Below, one piece after another: positions 35,661 to 44,455 of a stretch of DNA of 64,000 bases; the stretch's first letter is position 1; each line of letters begins with the position of its first letter. The translations under genes were made by a program, and so were the position numbers. Origin of the DNA: CAMPKL01 sp963805925 (GTDB taxonomy: Bacteria; Acidobacteriota; Terriglobia; Bryobacterales; UBA6623); the NCBI GenBank assembly GCA_963805925.1, contig CAWDWB010000003.1, positions 744,001-808,000 on the forward strand. The letters are read 5' to 3'. The notes under the pieces are model-generated. The model made no database searches. It saw only the letters and a list, made by a program, of their open reading frames with translations, and was not told the DNA's origin.

Positions 35661-36591
35661 CCGCGGGGCGACTTGAAGCGAGCGAAGGAGCTCCCAAGGT
35701 CAAGGGCCGCTTTTTGGGGGGGCCGCCAAGGAAAAGCCGCGCCGCGCAGCGGATGGCGGGGGAGCCGAAACCTGCACAGGCCGCCGGAGGCGGAAGCAGA
35801 GGCCCGCAGAGCCGCCAGGGCGCGACTAGGCCCGAAGGGCCGTCAAGCGAAGCACAGCCCGGCAGATCCGGGGCAGGGGAAGAGAACCGTCGTAGAAGGT
35901 CGCGTCGCCGTTTACCGCTCTAGGCCCGACGCCGACGGATTATCGAGACTCCGAAGAACTCTCGAGCCTCTCGTCGTGCAAACAGCTCGGACCTCTTAGA
36001 CCGGATTGGCGATCAACCGACCGGAACGATGGAGTCTTTCGGGAACGCGGATGAGCAGGCGACCACAGAGACAAGGAGAGGAGCGTACGCCGCTGCGAGG
36101 ATTCGGTTCGGCGGTTTGCGGTGGATGGTGGAGAATGCGGGTTGGGTCAGACTGCCTTGCCAACGTCGTCGAGCAGCTTGATCAAGCTGACGGATTGAGG
36201 GCGACGATCTGGTACCTCGAACAGACGTGGTGAATCCCGTGAGTGGGTGCGCCGCGATCTGCCGAGATTGATCGCGCTGCGGAGTGGGCTACGGTCAACG
36301 TCAGGTTGAGTTCGACGTCGGCGAGTGCTATGCCGTCCACGTCGTCGCGCAGCCCATCGGGACTGTCGAAACTGCTTTTCTCGTACGTCCCAAACTTTGG
36401 GAGGAGAGAGTTCTTAGGCAGTGACTGGCCGCCCGAGAGGCTTCAAGTTCTTTGAGCCATGTCGTACTTCCGGCTCCCGGAGTTCGATTGATAGCCCGGC
36501 GGAATGGAACGGGCAAACACAGCATTAGACACTCCGAACATTCCGATCTACCCTGCTGCTAGGCCCCCTCTTATTCGCAGGCTAGTGACAG
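35661..36591. other. 930-bp stretch without a supported gene
   Basis: The first 250 bp (35680-35930) are purine- and GC-rich with many short palindromes (for example GGCCCGAAGGGCC near 35852). Such sequence can give open frames by chance. From 36000 to 36590 there are only short, unrelated frames. I see no inverted-repeat ends of an insertion sequence. It may contain decayed genes beyond recognition. Confidence 0.4.
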
Positions 36592-36801
36592 ATGCTGAGC
36601 GCTGCAGGGCGGTCAGGATACGAACACGACGTGGAACAAGGTATGGAGGCAAAGAGGCGAGACAAACTGCCAGCCATTGAGAAATTGGCTCGGTACCTTG
36701 GACTCGACACGCGTGGCAAAGATGAGGCGCCGCGCAGGATCGAAGTATCGGGGCCGCCACCGAGTGAACCGGAACCGAACGACTTAGAGGTTGCCGCATG
36801 A
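36592..36801 (+). CDS. 5'-truncated XRE-type regulator or small coupled gene
   Basis: At most 69 codons from the ATG at 36592, or 52 from 36643. Its TGA overlaps the ATG of the excisionase-like gene (ATGA), so it is probably translated with it. The segment DKLPAIEKLARYLGLDTRGK looks like the last helix of an XRE helix-turn-helix (LPxxEKLARxLG), but the DNA-recognition helices should lie upstream, where all frames are broken. It is either a remnant or a short protein used for coupling. Confidence 0.45.
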   Translation: MLSAAGRSGYEHDVEQGMEAKRRDKLPAIEKLARYLGLDTRGKDEAPRRIEVSGPPPSEPEPNDLEVAA

Positions 36802-37040
36802 TCCTGAGCATCGACACCGACGAACTCGCTGCGACCGTGGCGAACAAGGTTCGAGAGAGCCTCGGCTCCGCTGGCCAGAACTCGGGGCTTCTCAGCCGGA
36901 AAGAGGCCGCGGCGTACCTGGCTATTTCCCTGCGCACCTTCGACAAGCTACCGCTTCCAAGGGTGGCGGTTACCGAATCATGTTACCGGTTCCGACGATT
37001 GGACCTCGATCGTTTCGCCACGGAGCGGCTGCGCGACTAG
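36798..37040 (+). CDS. excisionase-like MerR/AlpA helix-turn-helix protein
   Basis: An 80-residue protein. After a short lead, LLSRKEAAAYLAISLRTFDK forms a winged-helix recognition motif of the excisionase/AlpA family, and CYRFRRLDLDRFATERL is the wing and tail typical of these proteins. It ends one base before the integrase ATG, so the two form one operon. It would bend att DNA to direct excision. Confidence 0.8.
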   Translation: MILSIDTDELAATVANKVRESLGSAGQNSGLLSRKEAAAYLAISLRTFDKLPLPRVAVTESCYRFRRLDLDRFATERLRD

Positions 37041-37041
37041 A

Positions 37042-38178
37042 ATGGACGGCATGGCCAAGAAGTCCCGCCACGGAACAGGATCGCTCTACAGGCGCCCGAA
37101 CTCGCCTTATTGGTGGGCTAAATACTTTGTCGACGGACAGCCACGCTACGAGAGCACCAAGAAGACCGAGAAAACCGAGGCCGCACGGTTCCTACAGTCC
37201 CGACTCGGCGCCGTGGCGAACCGCACGCTACCCTCGCGGCGAACCGAGAAAGTTACGATCAGCGACCTACTCGACCTTGTCTTGGAGGACTACCGCCGCA
37301 ACGGGCACCGCTCGATTTCGGACGCCGACAGGCGAATTCGATTGCACTTGCGGCCCAGCGTCGGCGACTGCAAGGCTGCGGCCTTTGCGACAAGCGAGAT
37401 CAACCGCTACATCGGCCTGCGCCAAAGCGGAGGGGCAGCCAACGAGACCATCAACCACGAACTGAATCTAGTACGTCGGGGCTTTAATCTGGCCTACCGG
37501 TTGGACCCGCCAGTAGTAACCCGCGTCCCTCACATCGAACGGCTCAGTGTAGACAACGTCCGACGCGGCTTCTTCGAGCATGGCCAGTACGTGAAACTGC
37601 GCGCCCACCTGCCCTTTCACCTCCAGGTGTTCTTGGTCTTGGCCTACAACACCGGCGCAAGACGGGCCGAACTACTAGGCGACAACCGGCAGGATAGAAA
37701 GCGGGCACCCTTGAGTTGGACGCAGATCGACTTTGCAGCGAAGCGAATCTACTTCCCGAAGACGAAAAACGGCGAGGCCCGCACCGTCCCGTTCATCGAG
37801 GACATGGAGCAGTGGCTCACTGCGGCTTGGGAGGACCACCAGCGGAACTGGCCACAATGCCCGCACGTCATTCAGTGCGCGGGCCGCCCGGTATTCGATC
37901 CCCGCAAGACCTGGAAGAAAGCGTGCATTGCGGCGGGCATCCCGGACCTCTGGAGGCACGATCTGCGGCGGTCGGCAGTGCGGAACCTGGACCGGGCCGG
38001 AGTCCCTCAGAAGGTCGCTATGGCCATCAGCGGGCACAAGACTCGCCATGTGTTCGACCGCTACAACATCGTAGCGGACTCCGATCTCAAGGACGCGGCG
38101 GAGAAGGTCGACGCCTATCGGATTCGCCAGAACTCACCCGAAGGGAAGGAGGAAACCGGCAAGGTGCCGGTAAACTAG
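37042..38178 (+). CDS. tyrosine recombinase (integrase) of the tRNA-Asp island
   Basis: A 378-residue protein. The N-terminal arm-binding region is GSLYRRPNSPYWWAKYFVDG, with a SAM-like core-binding domain around residues 70-170. The catalytic domain has the Arg of NTGARRAELLG, HDLRRSAVRNLDRAG (His-x-x-Arg), GHKTRHVFDRYNI (second His and nucleophile Tyr). All catalytic residues are present. It lies 145 bp from the tRNA-Asp 3' end, as expected, and its intact frame contrasts with the decayed cargo. ATG at 37042; 37051 is also possible. Confidence 0.92.
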   Translation: MDGMAKKSRHGTGSLYRRPNSPYWWAKYFVDGQPRYESTKKTEKTEAARFLQSRLGAVANRTLPSRRTEKVTISDLLDLVLEDYRRNGHRSISDADRRIRLHLRPSVGDCKAAAFATSEINRYIGLRQSGGAANETINHELNLVRRGFNLAYRLDPPVVTRVPHIERLSVDNVRRGFFEHGQYVKLRAHLPFHLQVFLVLAYNTGARRAELLGDNRQDRKRAPLSWTQIDFAAKRIYFPKTKNGEARTVPFIEDMEQWLTAAWEDHQRNWPQCPHVIQCAGRPVFDPRKTWKKACIAAGIPDLWRHDLRRSAVRNLDRAGVPQKVAMAISGHKTRHVFDRYNIVADSDLKDAAEKVDAYRIRQNSPEGKEETGKVPVN

Positions 38179-38185
38179 TAATCGA

Positions 38186-38208
38186 ATGGTGACACGCATG
38201 GTGACATT
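38186..38208 (+). repeat. paired TGGTGACA motif near the tRNA-side att site
   Basis: ATGGTGACACGCATGGTGAC followed by ATT, the partner of 26521-26543 with one base different. It lies just after the integrase stop and 114 bp before the att core. Candidate integrase arm site; it could also be part of the int terminator region. Confidence 0.5.
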
Positions 38209-38322
38209 GGCCAGCGCAGCAGCGTAAGAGCGACCGAAAGCGGTTCCCCCAGGATTGAACGGAACGGGCCATAAGCCATTGAAATCAGGGCCTCTAAGCT
38301 GCTATGGAGCGAAGGACCGAAG

Positions 38323-38399
<77 letters not shown>

Positions 38400-38512
38400 G
38401 TATTCTTTGAATCGAGTCGTGAGGATCGACCCGGACGAACGAAGACTTACGGCTGATACGCCCGCCAAGAGCGCACAAATTCGAATGTAGCATGTCGAGC
38501 ACGGCGGCGCAA

Positions 38513-39379
38513 TCAGCGTCCGTGGAACTCGAAAACCACATATTGAGCGGGTTCATCGCCCACGTTGTGCAATCCGTGCGGCCGGCCGGCCGGGTAGAAA
38601 AATACCGCCGGGGCGGTTACTTCTTGGCCGAGCGTCTCAACCTCGCCGCGCATCAGCACCATGGCGATGTCAATCGGGTCCTCTTGTTCCGGATAGCCGG
38701 CCCCGGGCGCCAGCGTGCTGGCATGACTATGCAGCTTCTTCAGGTTGCGCGTGGCGCCCTCAAAGATGGTGTCGGCCCTGAAGGGCTTCTGTTCGCCCTT
38801 CAACTGATGGCGATGCAGTTTGTGGAAATCGAAGACCGCCGAACCTAGCGCAGCCTCGAACGGCTGCGGGTCGCGGGCCTTCCATTTCAGCACCAGATAG
38901 CTCGCGCGTTCGTCCGACAATCGGCTGATCGCATGCGTTTGCTCGGCCGCATTGAAGACGACTTTGCCGGGCGCCACGTGGTCCGTAAGCGGGCCGCGCG
39001 AGTCCGTCGTCAGCACATCCAGTTGGTTCTCGATCGGCACAATCAGTTCATCCTCAGCGTGCTTGTGCGGCTGTAGCGGCGTCTCGCCGGCAGGCAAGAA
39101 GAACATGTAGACGCTAAACTCCGCGCTCGTCGCTGTGGGAGCGTCGAAGTAGACCTCCCGGCTGCGGCCAGTCAGCTCTTTCTCGGGAAAAACAATCTCG
39201 CGGACCCACGCTTCCGGTTGTGGTCCGGTAAGCGCGTAAACTTGATCGCGAACCGAGTCGGCCCCAATTCCGGAAGCAAACCAGCCCAAACGAGTTTGTA
39301 CGGCTGGATGGAACAATACCGCTGCGAACGCTAACGAAACGATCGCCGCAATCCAGATTGTGCGGCTGCGATTGTGCAT
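38513..39379 (-). CDS. membrane-anchored bicupin protein
   Basis: A 288-residue protein with one N-terminal membrane helix (TIWIAAIVSLAFAAVLFHPA). There are two cupin domains. The first has PHKHAEDELIVPIENQLDVL and HAISRLSDERASYLVLKW. The second has LHSHASTLAPG, DIAMVLMRGEVETLGQE and FFYPAGRPHGLHNVGDEPAQ. Metal-binding His/Glu positions are present in both. The function (dioxygenase, isomerase or binding) cannot be assigned. It lies just outside the island boundary. Confidence 0.8.
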   Translation of the reverse strand: MHNRSRTIWIAAIVSLAFAAVLFHPAVQTRLGWFASGIGADSVRDQVYALTGPQPEAWVREIVFPEKELTGRSREVYFDAPTATSAEFSVYMFFLPAGETPLQPHKHAEDELIVPIENQLDVLTTDSRGPLTDHVAPGKVVFNAAEQTHAISRLSDERASYLVLKWKARDPQPFEAALGSAVFDFHKLHRHQLKGEQKPFRADTIFEGATRNLKKLHSHASTLAPGAGYPEQEDPIDIAMVLMRGEVETLGQEVTAPAVFFYPAGRPHGLHNVGDEPAQYVVFEFHGR

Positions 39380-39419
39380 GCTTTACGGGCGAATCGATGA
39401 ACCAAGGACTCGCGGCGGA

Positions 39420-39836
39420 CTACTTCTGTCTCTGTTGCTCGCTATGGGCGCCGGCCTTCTCTTCTCGGGCCCGCTGCCGCTCATCCAGCATCAACTGGTA
39501 CTCAGCCTTCTGCTTAGGACTGAGCAAGCCCATCACGCGTTCGGCGCGCTCACTGCGAATCGCCTCGAACTCCGGCTCCATCGCGTCGCGAACCTCGCGG
39601 AACCTGTCGTTGATCTCGTCGAATATCGCGATCACCTCGCCCAACTGCTCGTCGCTCAGATCGAGCCTCTCGTCCAGCGAATGCAACAGGTCGCGGCGAT
39701 AGGCGGCGGCCGCGTCCACGCCCGCCTCGGCGACAGGCTGCGAGTAAAACTGACTCATCGAGAAGCCAAATGCGCTGCCTGCGATAAACACGGCAGCCAG
39801 ATACAGCCCGGCTCTCGTTCTGGACTGATTCATCAT
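39420..39836 (-). CDS. Spy/CpxP-like periplasmic protein (heavy-metal-resistance family)
   Basis: A 138-residue protein. The start ATGATGA at 39836/39833 overlaps the stop of the upstream gene. Signal anchor RAGLYLAAVFIAGSAFGFSM, then a helical domain with LDERLDLSDEQLGEVIAIFD and RAERVMGLLSPKQKAEYQLM, the paired L-x-x-x-Q motifs of the Spy/CnrX/periplasmic heavy-metal sensor group. In related three-gene sets such a protein senses metal or envelope stress for the sigma factor. Confidence 0.72.
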   Translation of the reverse strand: MMNQSRTRAGLYLAAVFIAGSAFGFSMSQFYSQPVAEAGVDAAAAYRRDLLHSLDERLDLSDEQLGEVIAIFDEINDRFREVRDAMEPEFEAIRSERAERVMGLLSPKQKAEYQLMLDERQRAREEKAGAHSEQQRQK

Positions 39837-40186
39837 CGCGGCAAACCAGCCAAAATCCACTGCGATCCGTCTTGCTCATCCAGCGAAGCAACCGTCAACG
39901 CGTCGACGTAGGTCGATTCCAAAAGCTGCATGTTGCGCGCTTTCTGGTGGTTAATCGCTGCCGTCGTCGTGAGCGCGGCCGCCGCCAAGCTGGCAGCGAG
40001 CGCCAAACGAGGAGACCAGTTGCTGATCAGCGTCAACCAGCCCGGGGCACGCCGATCCTCGATCTTGGCCCAAACCTCGGGCAGGAAGTTGGGCGAGGCG
40101 TCCAATTCCGGAAATGCATCCCGCGAGGCGGCAAACAACTTGTCCAGCTCTTGTTCCGTGTTCAGGTTTTTCACAGCCACCGCCAA
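39833..40186 (-). CDS. single-pass membrane protein, likely anti-sigma factor
   Basis: A 117-residue protein, with TTG at 40186 or GTG at 40180. The cytoplasmic N-terminal half (TEQELDKLFAASRDAFPELD, LPEVWAKIEDRR) is followed by one membrane helix (LALAASLAAAALTTTAAI) and a short outer tail. It lies 15 bp after an ECF sigma gene and overlaps a Spy-like gene. No zinc-binding H-x3-C-x2-C motif is visible, so the anti-sigma role is inferred from position and topology. Confidence 0.6.
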   Translation of the reverse strand: MAVAVKNLNTEQELDKLFAASRDAFPELDASPNFLPEVWAKIEDRRAPGWLTLISNWSPRLALAASLAAAALTTTAAINHQKARNMQLLESTYVDALTVASLDEQDGSQWILAGLPR

Positions 40187-40201
40187 ATACTACCCATTCA
40201 C

Positions 40202-40768
40202 CTATCGCTTTTTCAACGCCTCGTAGGCTTTAAGCGCCCGCTTACGTGCTCTAAACAACCTAACCTTCAGCGCGTTCTCATTGACTTCGTAGATGCGTGA
40301 GAGCTCTTTGAGCGACAACCCCTGCACTTCCTTGAGCGTCAATAAGATACGATCTTCTTCCGATACTTCGTCCAGCAATACGTCGAGGAACTCTCGAATC
40401 TCCGTCTGTTCTCTAATCTCATCATCGCGCCTGCCGCTCTCGGCTGCATCCGCAGCGATGACCTGTTCTTCACTGAGGTCCGCCATGCGGATGTTGGCAC
40501 CCCGCTTTCTCTTGCGCAGGTAGTCGTAGGCTGCGTTTGTCGTGAGTCGATAGAGCCAAGGCTCGAAAACTTCCACGGACCTCAACTGATCCAGCGAGTA
40601 ATAGAGCCGAACGAATACCTCCTGGCTGACGTCTTCAACGTCTTCGCTTCTCCCGATCAGACGGTAGATCGTGCCGAGTATCCGCTTACGGTATGCCCGG
40701 ACGATCTCATTGAAAGCGTCGGGGTCGCCCGCCTGCGCTCGTTCTATGGTCTCTAATTCGACCAGCAT
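40202..40768 (-). CDS. ECF RNA polymerase sigma factor (first)
   Basis: A 188-residue protein. Region 2 has LIGRSEDVEDVSQEVFVRLY and FEPWLYRLTTNAAYDYLRKR (region 2.4), and region 4 has LTLKEVQGLSLKELSRIYEV followed by ENALKVRLFRARKRALKAYE. It resembles RpoE-type ECF factors. The two genes downstream encode a membrane protein and a Spy-like protein, so the group probably responds to envelope or metal stress. Confidence 0.92.
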   Translation of the reverse strand: MLVELETIERAQAGDPDAFNEIVRAYRKRILGTIYRLIGRSEDVEDVSQEVFVRLYYSLDQLRSVEVFEPWLYRLTTNAAYDYLRKRKRGANIRMADLSEEQVIAADAAESGRRDDEIREQTEIREFLDVLLDEVSEEDRILLTLKEVQGLSLKELSRIYEVNENALKVRLFRARKRALKAYEALKKR

Positions 40769-41015
40769 CCAAGGAGTTACGATCAGCGTCTCGTCTGAGA
40801 CATTGATCTGGCCCCTGGACCTCAGCGAGCAGCAGATCGGGGCCCGTCACTAACGACAAGCCCGCCTGTCCTACAGAAAAGGCGCAAGGGGCGAGATTCA
40901 GGTTACGACATTTTGATGGGGCCGCGTTGCAGGCATCGCCTAGCCAATCGTACTGTTTACAGCAATTTAGGACTGCGCCAGCCAATCAAGGGTCTGTTCT
41001 AGTACACCGTGCCGG

Positions 41016-41504
41016 CTAGAAATTAAATATCCCGTAGGCGCCGAAAGCGCCATGAACGCCAATCCCAATCAGGCAAACCAGCAGCGCCAGGACCAACGCT
41101 CCACCGCCCAGAGGCCTCGGCCGACGGCTATGGACGGAACGCGCAATCGCGTCCTCCGCCATCCAGGAACCGCCCCAAACGACAAGAAGCCAAGGCCAAC
41201 CTTGGGCAATCAGCGTGGAGAACGAGAACCGGTCGTAGTAGTTGTTCGCCAGCAGCGCGATGCCCAGCAGGATCAGCAACACCGGGCCAAATACGGATGG
41301 CCGGCGAGGAAGAGGAACCTCGGAGTAGTCCGCCTCAGACCGCTCGCCGACCATTCCCGCCGCCGCCTTGAGGCTGCCCCAAACAATCAAGAAGGCCGGC
41401 CAGGTACGCGAGGCCGGCCAGCCGAGCTGATAGTCACCAACAAAAATCAAGCCGAGCAGCGTAATGAGGGCGGCGAAGGTCCATTCACCTAGAGCGCGTC
41501 GCAT
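41016..41504 (-). CDS. membrane protein with LiaI/LiaF-like transmembrane region
   Basis: A 162-residue protein with about four or five membrane helices (FAALITLLGLIFVGDYQLG, TWPAFLIVWGSLKAAAGM, VFGPVLLILLGIALLANNYY, GWPWLLVVWGGSWMAEDA and GALVLALLVCLIGIGVHGAF). The repeated pattern of hydrophobic pair plus W-P-x-x-x-I/V-W is that of LiaF-type N-terminal regions. It lies 3 bp after the B-box membrane protein and is the last gene of the second ECF operon. Confidence 0.7.
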   Translation of the reverse strand: MRRALGEWTFAALITLLGLIFVGDYQLGWPASRTWPAFLIVWGSLKAAAGMVGERSEADYSEVPLPRRPSVFGPVLLILLGIALLANNYYDRFSFSTLIAQGWPWLLVVWGGSWMAEDAIARSVHSRRPRPLGGGALVLALLVCLIGIGVHGAFGAYGIFNF

Positions 41505-41507
41505 CGT

Positions 41508-42239
41508 CTACTCCGGCACGTCGTAAGAAGTCGTCCGCGGCGCATGATGCGACAACTCTTCCCGCTTGCGAGTGGAAGCATACAACCGCCACACGCCAAG
41601 GCCGACAAGAATCAACGGCCAGGCTTTGAACGCCAACTCCACGCGGAGGACGCCCAGCGTAAAGAGCAGGAACAGCACGCCCAGAGCGATGAATAGAATT
41701 CCAGGGAGGGGCGAGTCATTGCCGGCGTCAAACAGCGCGCCGACGATGCCCGACATTTCCTTGACCTGTTCGCCGCGCCGTATCGCCTGAGCGGTGCGCA
41801 CTGCCTCAATGGGCATATACAGGACGAAAAACACGACCATCGGCACCATCAACGCCGGTACCGCCTCGTGGTCCGACGTCGTCGAGATCGCGATCAGCAT
41901 CCCAAAAATCGCCGCATGGACGATTCCTTTGACGTATTGGCCGTTGTAGACCGCCCCCAGACCCGGCACAAAGCCCAGCAGCCCCGCCAAGACCGGGTGC
42001 GGCCCCTCCGTCACGCTCACTGCGGCGGGAGACGCCGCAGCCGCGCGTGGGCGGCTTGGCGACGGCGGTAAGTATTCTTGTTCCGGCGGCGGCGAACTCT
42101 CCTCAAGCAAAGCCGGCGCGCAGTCGCGGCAATACGGCACGCCCTCGCGGCGCTCGACGCAATCCTCGCAGACGCCCTTGCCGCACTCACGGCAAAACGC
42201 CGTGACCGTTGAGTCGGCGCAAGTGGGGCATTGGATCAT
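41508..42239 (-). CDS. B-box-type zinc finger membrane protein
   Basis: A 243-residue protein. The N-terminal 40 residues carry CPTCADSTVTAFCRECGKGV, CEDCVERREGVPYCRDC, a double treble-clef zinc site like B-box fingers. After a Pro/Ala linker come four or so membrane helices (GLLGFVPGLGAVYNGQYVKG resembles a TM2-type segment, and a C-terminal LiaF-like W-P-L-I-L-V-G). The start overlaps the anti-sigma stop by 4 bp. Probably a zinc-dependent scaffold in the same regulatory circuit. Confidence 0.75.
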   Translation of the reverse strand: MIQCPTCADSTVTAFCRECGKGVCEDCVERREGVPYCRDCAPALLEESSPPPEQEYLPPSPSRPRAAAASPAAVSVTEGPHPVLAGLLGFVPGLGAVYNGQYVKGIVHAAIFGMLIAISTTSDHEAVPALMVPMVVFFVLYMPIEAVRTAQAIRRGEQVKEMSGIVGALFDAGNDSPLPGILFIALGVLFLLFTLGVLRVELAFKAWPLILVGLGVWRLYASTRKREELSHHAPRTTSYDVPE

Positions 42240-42787
42240 CGGGCTTGCTCGCCAGCGACTTCGCTCGCGCCTCGATAGGCATTCATCTGCAACTGATAAA
42301 AGTCCACCGCCGAAGCGTAAACCGCAACGCTCTGGTCCCAGAAATCAGTCGCCGGTCCAGCCAGCGTGCGAATCGCCGCGATCCCCTCGCCGCGGTCGGC
42401 CTGATACATCTCGACCGCCCTATCTCCGTAGAACGTCAGCAGCGAAAAGGACATCGCCGTCATGGCCATGCCCATCACGAAGCGCGGTTGCAGGAAAGGC
42501 TGCACAAACGGCTGCAGCCAGGCAGGCAGATTCTCGCCGCCGCCCGCCGGGGCCAAACGGCCCGTACCGACGCCGACCGTGCTGTGGATAATCTCACCAA
42601 TCAGTTCCGTCGGCGGCTCTACCGGGCTTGCCTGCCGCAACAACGACAATCCAAACTCTGCATCCGCCAAGGCCTCTTCGCACGACACGCAATCGACGCG
42701 ATGAGCATCCATCTCTCGGCGTCTGGCCGGATCGACCTGTTCGTCGAGGTAGTCGCAAAGCAGCAACTCGAACTCGCGGCACCTCAC
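42236..42787 (-). CDS. zinc-binding anti-sigma factor
   Basis: A 183-residue protein. The N-terminus CREFELLLCDYLDEQVDPAR with MDAHRVDCVSC is the zf-HC2 anti-sigma zinc domain (His-x3-Cys-x2-Cys). A single membrane segment is near FVMGMAMTAMSFSLLTFYG, with a short outer domain. The ATG overlaps the sigma gene stop by 4 bp, giving coupled synthesis. It should hold the sigma factor encoded at 42784..43443. Confidence 0.87.
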   Translation of the reverse strand: MRCREFELLLCDYLDEQVDPARRREMDAHRVDCVSCEEALADAEFGLSLLRQASPVEPPTELIGEIIHSTVGVGTGRLAPAGGGENLPAWLQPFVQPFLQPRFVMGMAMTAMSFSLLTFYGDRAVEMYQADRGEGIAAIRTLAGPATDFWDQSVAVYASAVDFYQLQMNAYRGASEVAGEQAR

Positions 42788-43443
42788 GATTGGACCCCCA
42801 GCCCACGCAGACGCTGCGCCAACTCAGTGCGTCCGCGGTTGATCCGCGACTTGACCGTACCGTCCGGCACACCCAGCGCCTCGGCAATCTCGCGATACTC
42901 CAAGCCTTGAATGTCGCGTAGGATCACCGCCTCGCGAAGCTCCGGGGACAAAAGCTGCAAGCCTTTTTGAATCAGATCGCTAGCTTCGCGGCTCGCGGCC
43001 AGCCCATCGGCCCGCGCCTCGACCCCGTGAGTCTGTTCGAGCTTATAGGACGAATCATCCAGGGGCGATAGCGCCTGATCCTTCTTCGTCTTCCGATAGT
43101 GGTCGATGAGCAGGTTGCGAGTCAGCCGCACCAGCCAAGTGCGAAATGCTCCCGCGCTCGGCTGATAAGTGTGCAGACTGCGAAAGACCCTTAGGAAGAC
43201 TTCCTGGGTCATGTCGTTGGCGTCGTCGACCCGTCCGGTGAAGCGGTAGCAGGCGCCGTAGACCAAGCGACTATGGCTACGGACAAGCTCTTCCCAGGCG
43301 CCGTCGCTCCCGTTCAGGCACTGCTCAACCAGCGCTCGGTCCGTATCCATGCGTTGCTGCGCAACCCTATTGTCGACCTCGGAGTAGCTTCTCGGCCCCT
43401 CCCAGACGCTTTCCCATGGTTGTGCTATCGCTTCTGCGGCCAT
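42784..43443 (-). CDS. ECF RNA polymerase sigma factor (second)
   Basis: A 219-residue protein, or 188 if translated from the ATG at 43350. Region 2: RFTGRVDDANDMTQEVFLRV and FRTWLVRLTRNLLIDHYRKT. Region 4: ILRDIQGLEYREIAEALGVP and DGTVKSRINRGRTELAQRLR. It is a SigW/RpoE-like ECF factor heading a four-gene operon with anti-sigma, B-box and LiaF-like membrane proteins, all overlapping or 3 bp apart. Confidence 0.93.
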   Translation of the reverse strand: MAAEAIAQPWESVWEGPRSYSEVDNRVAQQRMDTDRALVEQCLNGSDGAWEELVRSHSRLVYGACYRFTGRVDDANDMTQEVFLRVFRSLHTYQPSAGAFRTWLVRLTRNLLIDHYRKTKKDQALSPLDDSSYKLEQTHGVEARADGLAASREASDLIQKGLQLLSPELREAVILRDIQGLEYREIAEALGVPDGTVKSRINRGRTELAQRLRGLGVQS

Positions 43444-43528
43444 TGTTTCACTTCGCTTCTAATAGGGAAACGAGGATTCGTGGTCAAAAGTTCATTCTCC
43501 GCGACGAAAAATCTTTGCCTTCAACTTC

Positions 43529-44455
43529 ATGCGCATCCATGCCATTTCGTCCCGTCCCATGTCCGAAGCCCAAAAGGACCGGCTCCGCCGCTGCGGGGAC
43601 CTCTCTTACTTTGACGCAAAATTAGGCGACGACGGCATTTTAGAACAAGCCAGGGGCGCCGAGATTCTGCTGATTACTCCTCGGCTCCATTTTGACGTCA
43701 CCACCGTGCTCGACCGGTGCCGCTTCATCTCCTGGCAAGCTTCCGGCCTCGACGCCCTAAATCTGGCCGAATGCCGCCGCAAAGGTATCGTGGTCTCGAA
43801 CATCCCCGGTTTTTCGACTGACGCCGTCGCCGAGCACGCCTGGGCGCTGATCCTGGCCCTAGCCAAACGGCTGCCCGAAGGCCGGCCCATGCTGCTCCAG
43901 GGCGGCTGGAACGAGGCCCTCGCCTACTTCACCACCGGCCTGCGCGGCCGCACCCTCGGCCTATTCGGATTTGGCCAAATCGGCCAACGCATCGCCGAGA
44001 TCGGCAGCGCCTTCGGCATGCAGGTCATCGCCGCCGTCCGCGACCCTGGGAAGCCTCGCACGGTCGAAACGGTTGCGCTCGACGAACTGCTCGAACGTAG
44101 CGATTTCCTCGTCATGGCCGCCCCGCCAACCGCTAAGACGACCGGCCTCTTCGACCGCCAAGCGTTTGAAAAGATGCGTCCAACCGCGTTCTTCGTTAAC
44201 ATTGCCCGCGGAGCTTTGGTGAACGAGACCGACCTGGTACAAGCACTGGACGCCGGCCTGATCGCCGGCGCCGGAACGGACGTCTTTGAGCAAGAGCCGC
44301 CCGACCCGGCCAACCCACTGCTGAGCCATCCCAAGGCTGTCGTGTCGCCGCACGTCGCTTGGGGGACCGACTCGGCGGTCCAGGCCCTACTCGACCAAAG
44401 CATCGCCAACGTAGAAGCGTTTTTGAGAGGGACTCCAACCCATGTTGTTACGTAG
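43529..44455 (+). CDS. D-2-hydroxyacid dehydrogenase
   Basis: A 308-residue protein. The NAD-binding motif is GRTLGLFGFGQIGQRIAEIG. The catalytic Arg lies in FVNIARGALVNETDLVQAL, Glu in GTDVFEQEPPDPANPL and His in VVSPHVAWGTDSA. It reduces or oxidises 2-keto/2-hydroxy acids with NAD(P)H; the specific acid is unknown. The 3' end overlaps the amidohydrolase gene by 14 bp, so the two are coupled. Confidence 0.9.
   Translation: MRIHAISSRPMSEAQKDRLRRCGDLSYFDAKLGDDGILEQARGAEILLITPRLHFDVTTVLDRCRFISWQASGLDALNLAECRRKGIVVSNIPGFSTDAVAEHAWALILALAKRLPEGRPMLLQGGWNEALAYFTTGLRGRTLGLFGFGQIGQRIAEIGSAFGMQVIAAVRDPGKPRTVETVALDELLERSDFLVMAAPPTAKTTGLFDRQAFEKMRPTAFFVNIARGALVNETDLVQALDAGLIAGAGTDVFEQEPPDPANPLLSHPKAVVSPHVAWGTDSAVQALLDQSIANVEAFLRGTPTHVVT

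Noticed and set aside
35673..35999. Open frames in the GC-rich purine stretch after ssb
   Set aside because: Arg/Gly-rich composition comes from GC-rich DNA; no ribosome binding site and no homologous pattern in island 2.
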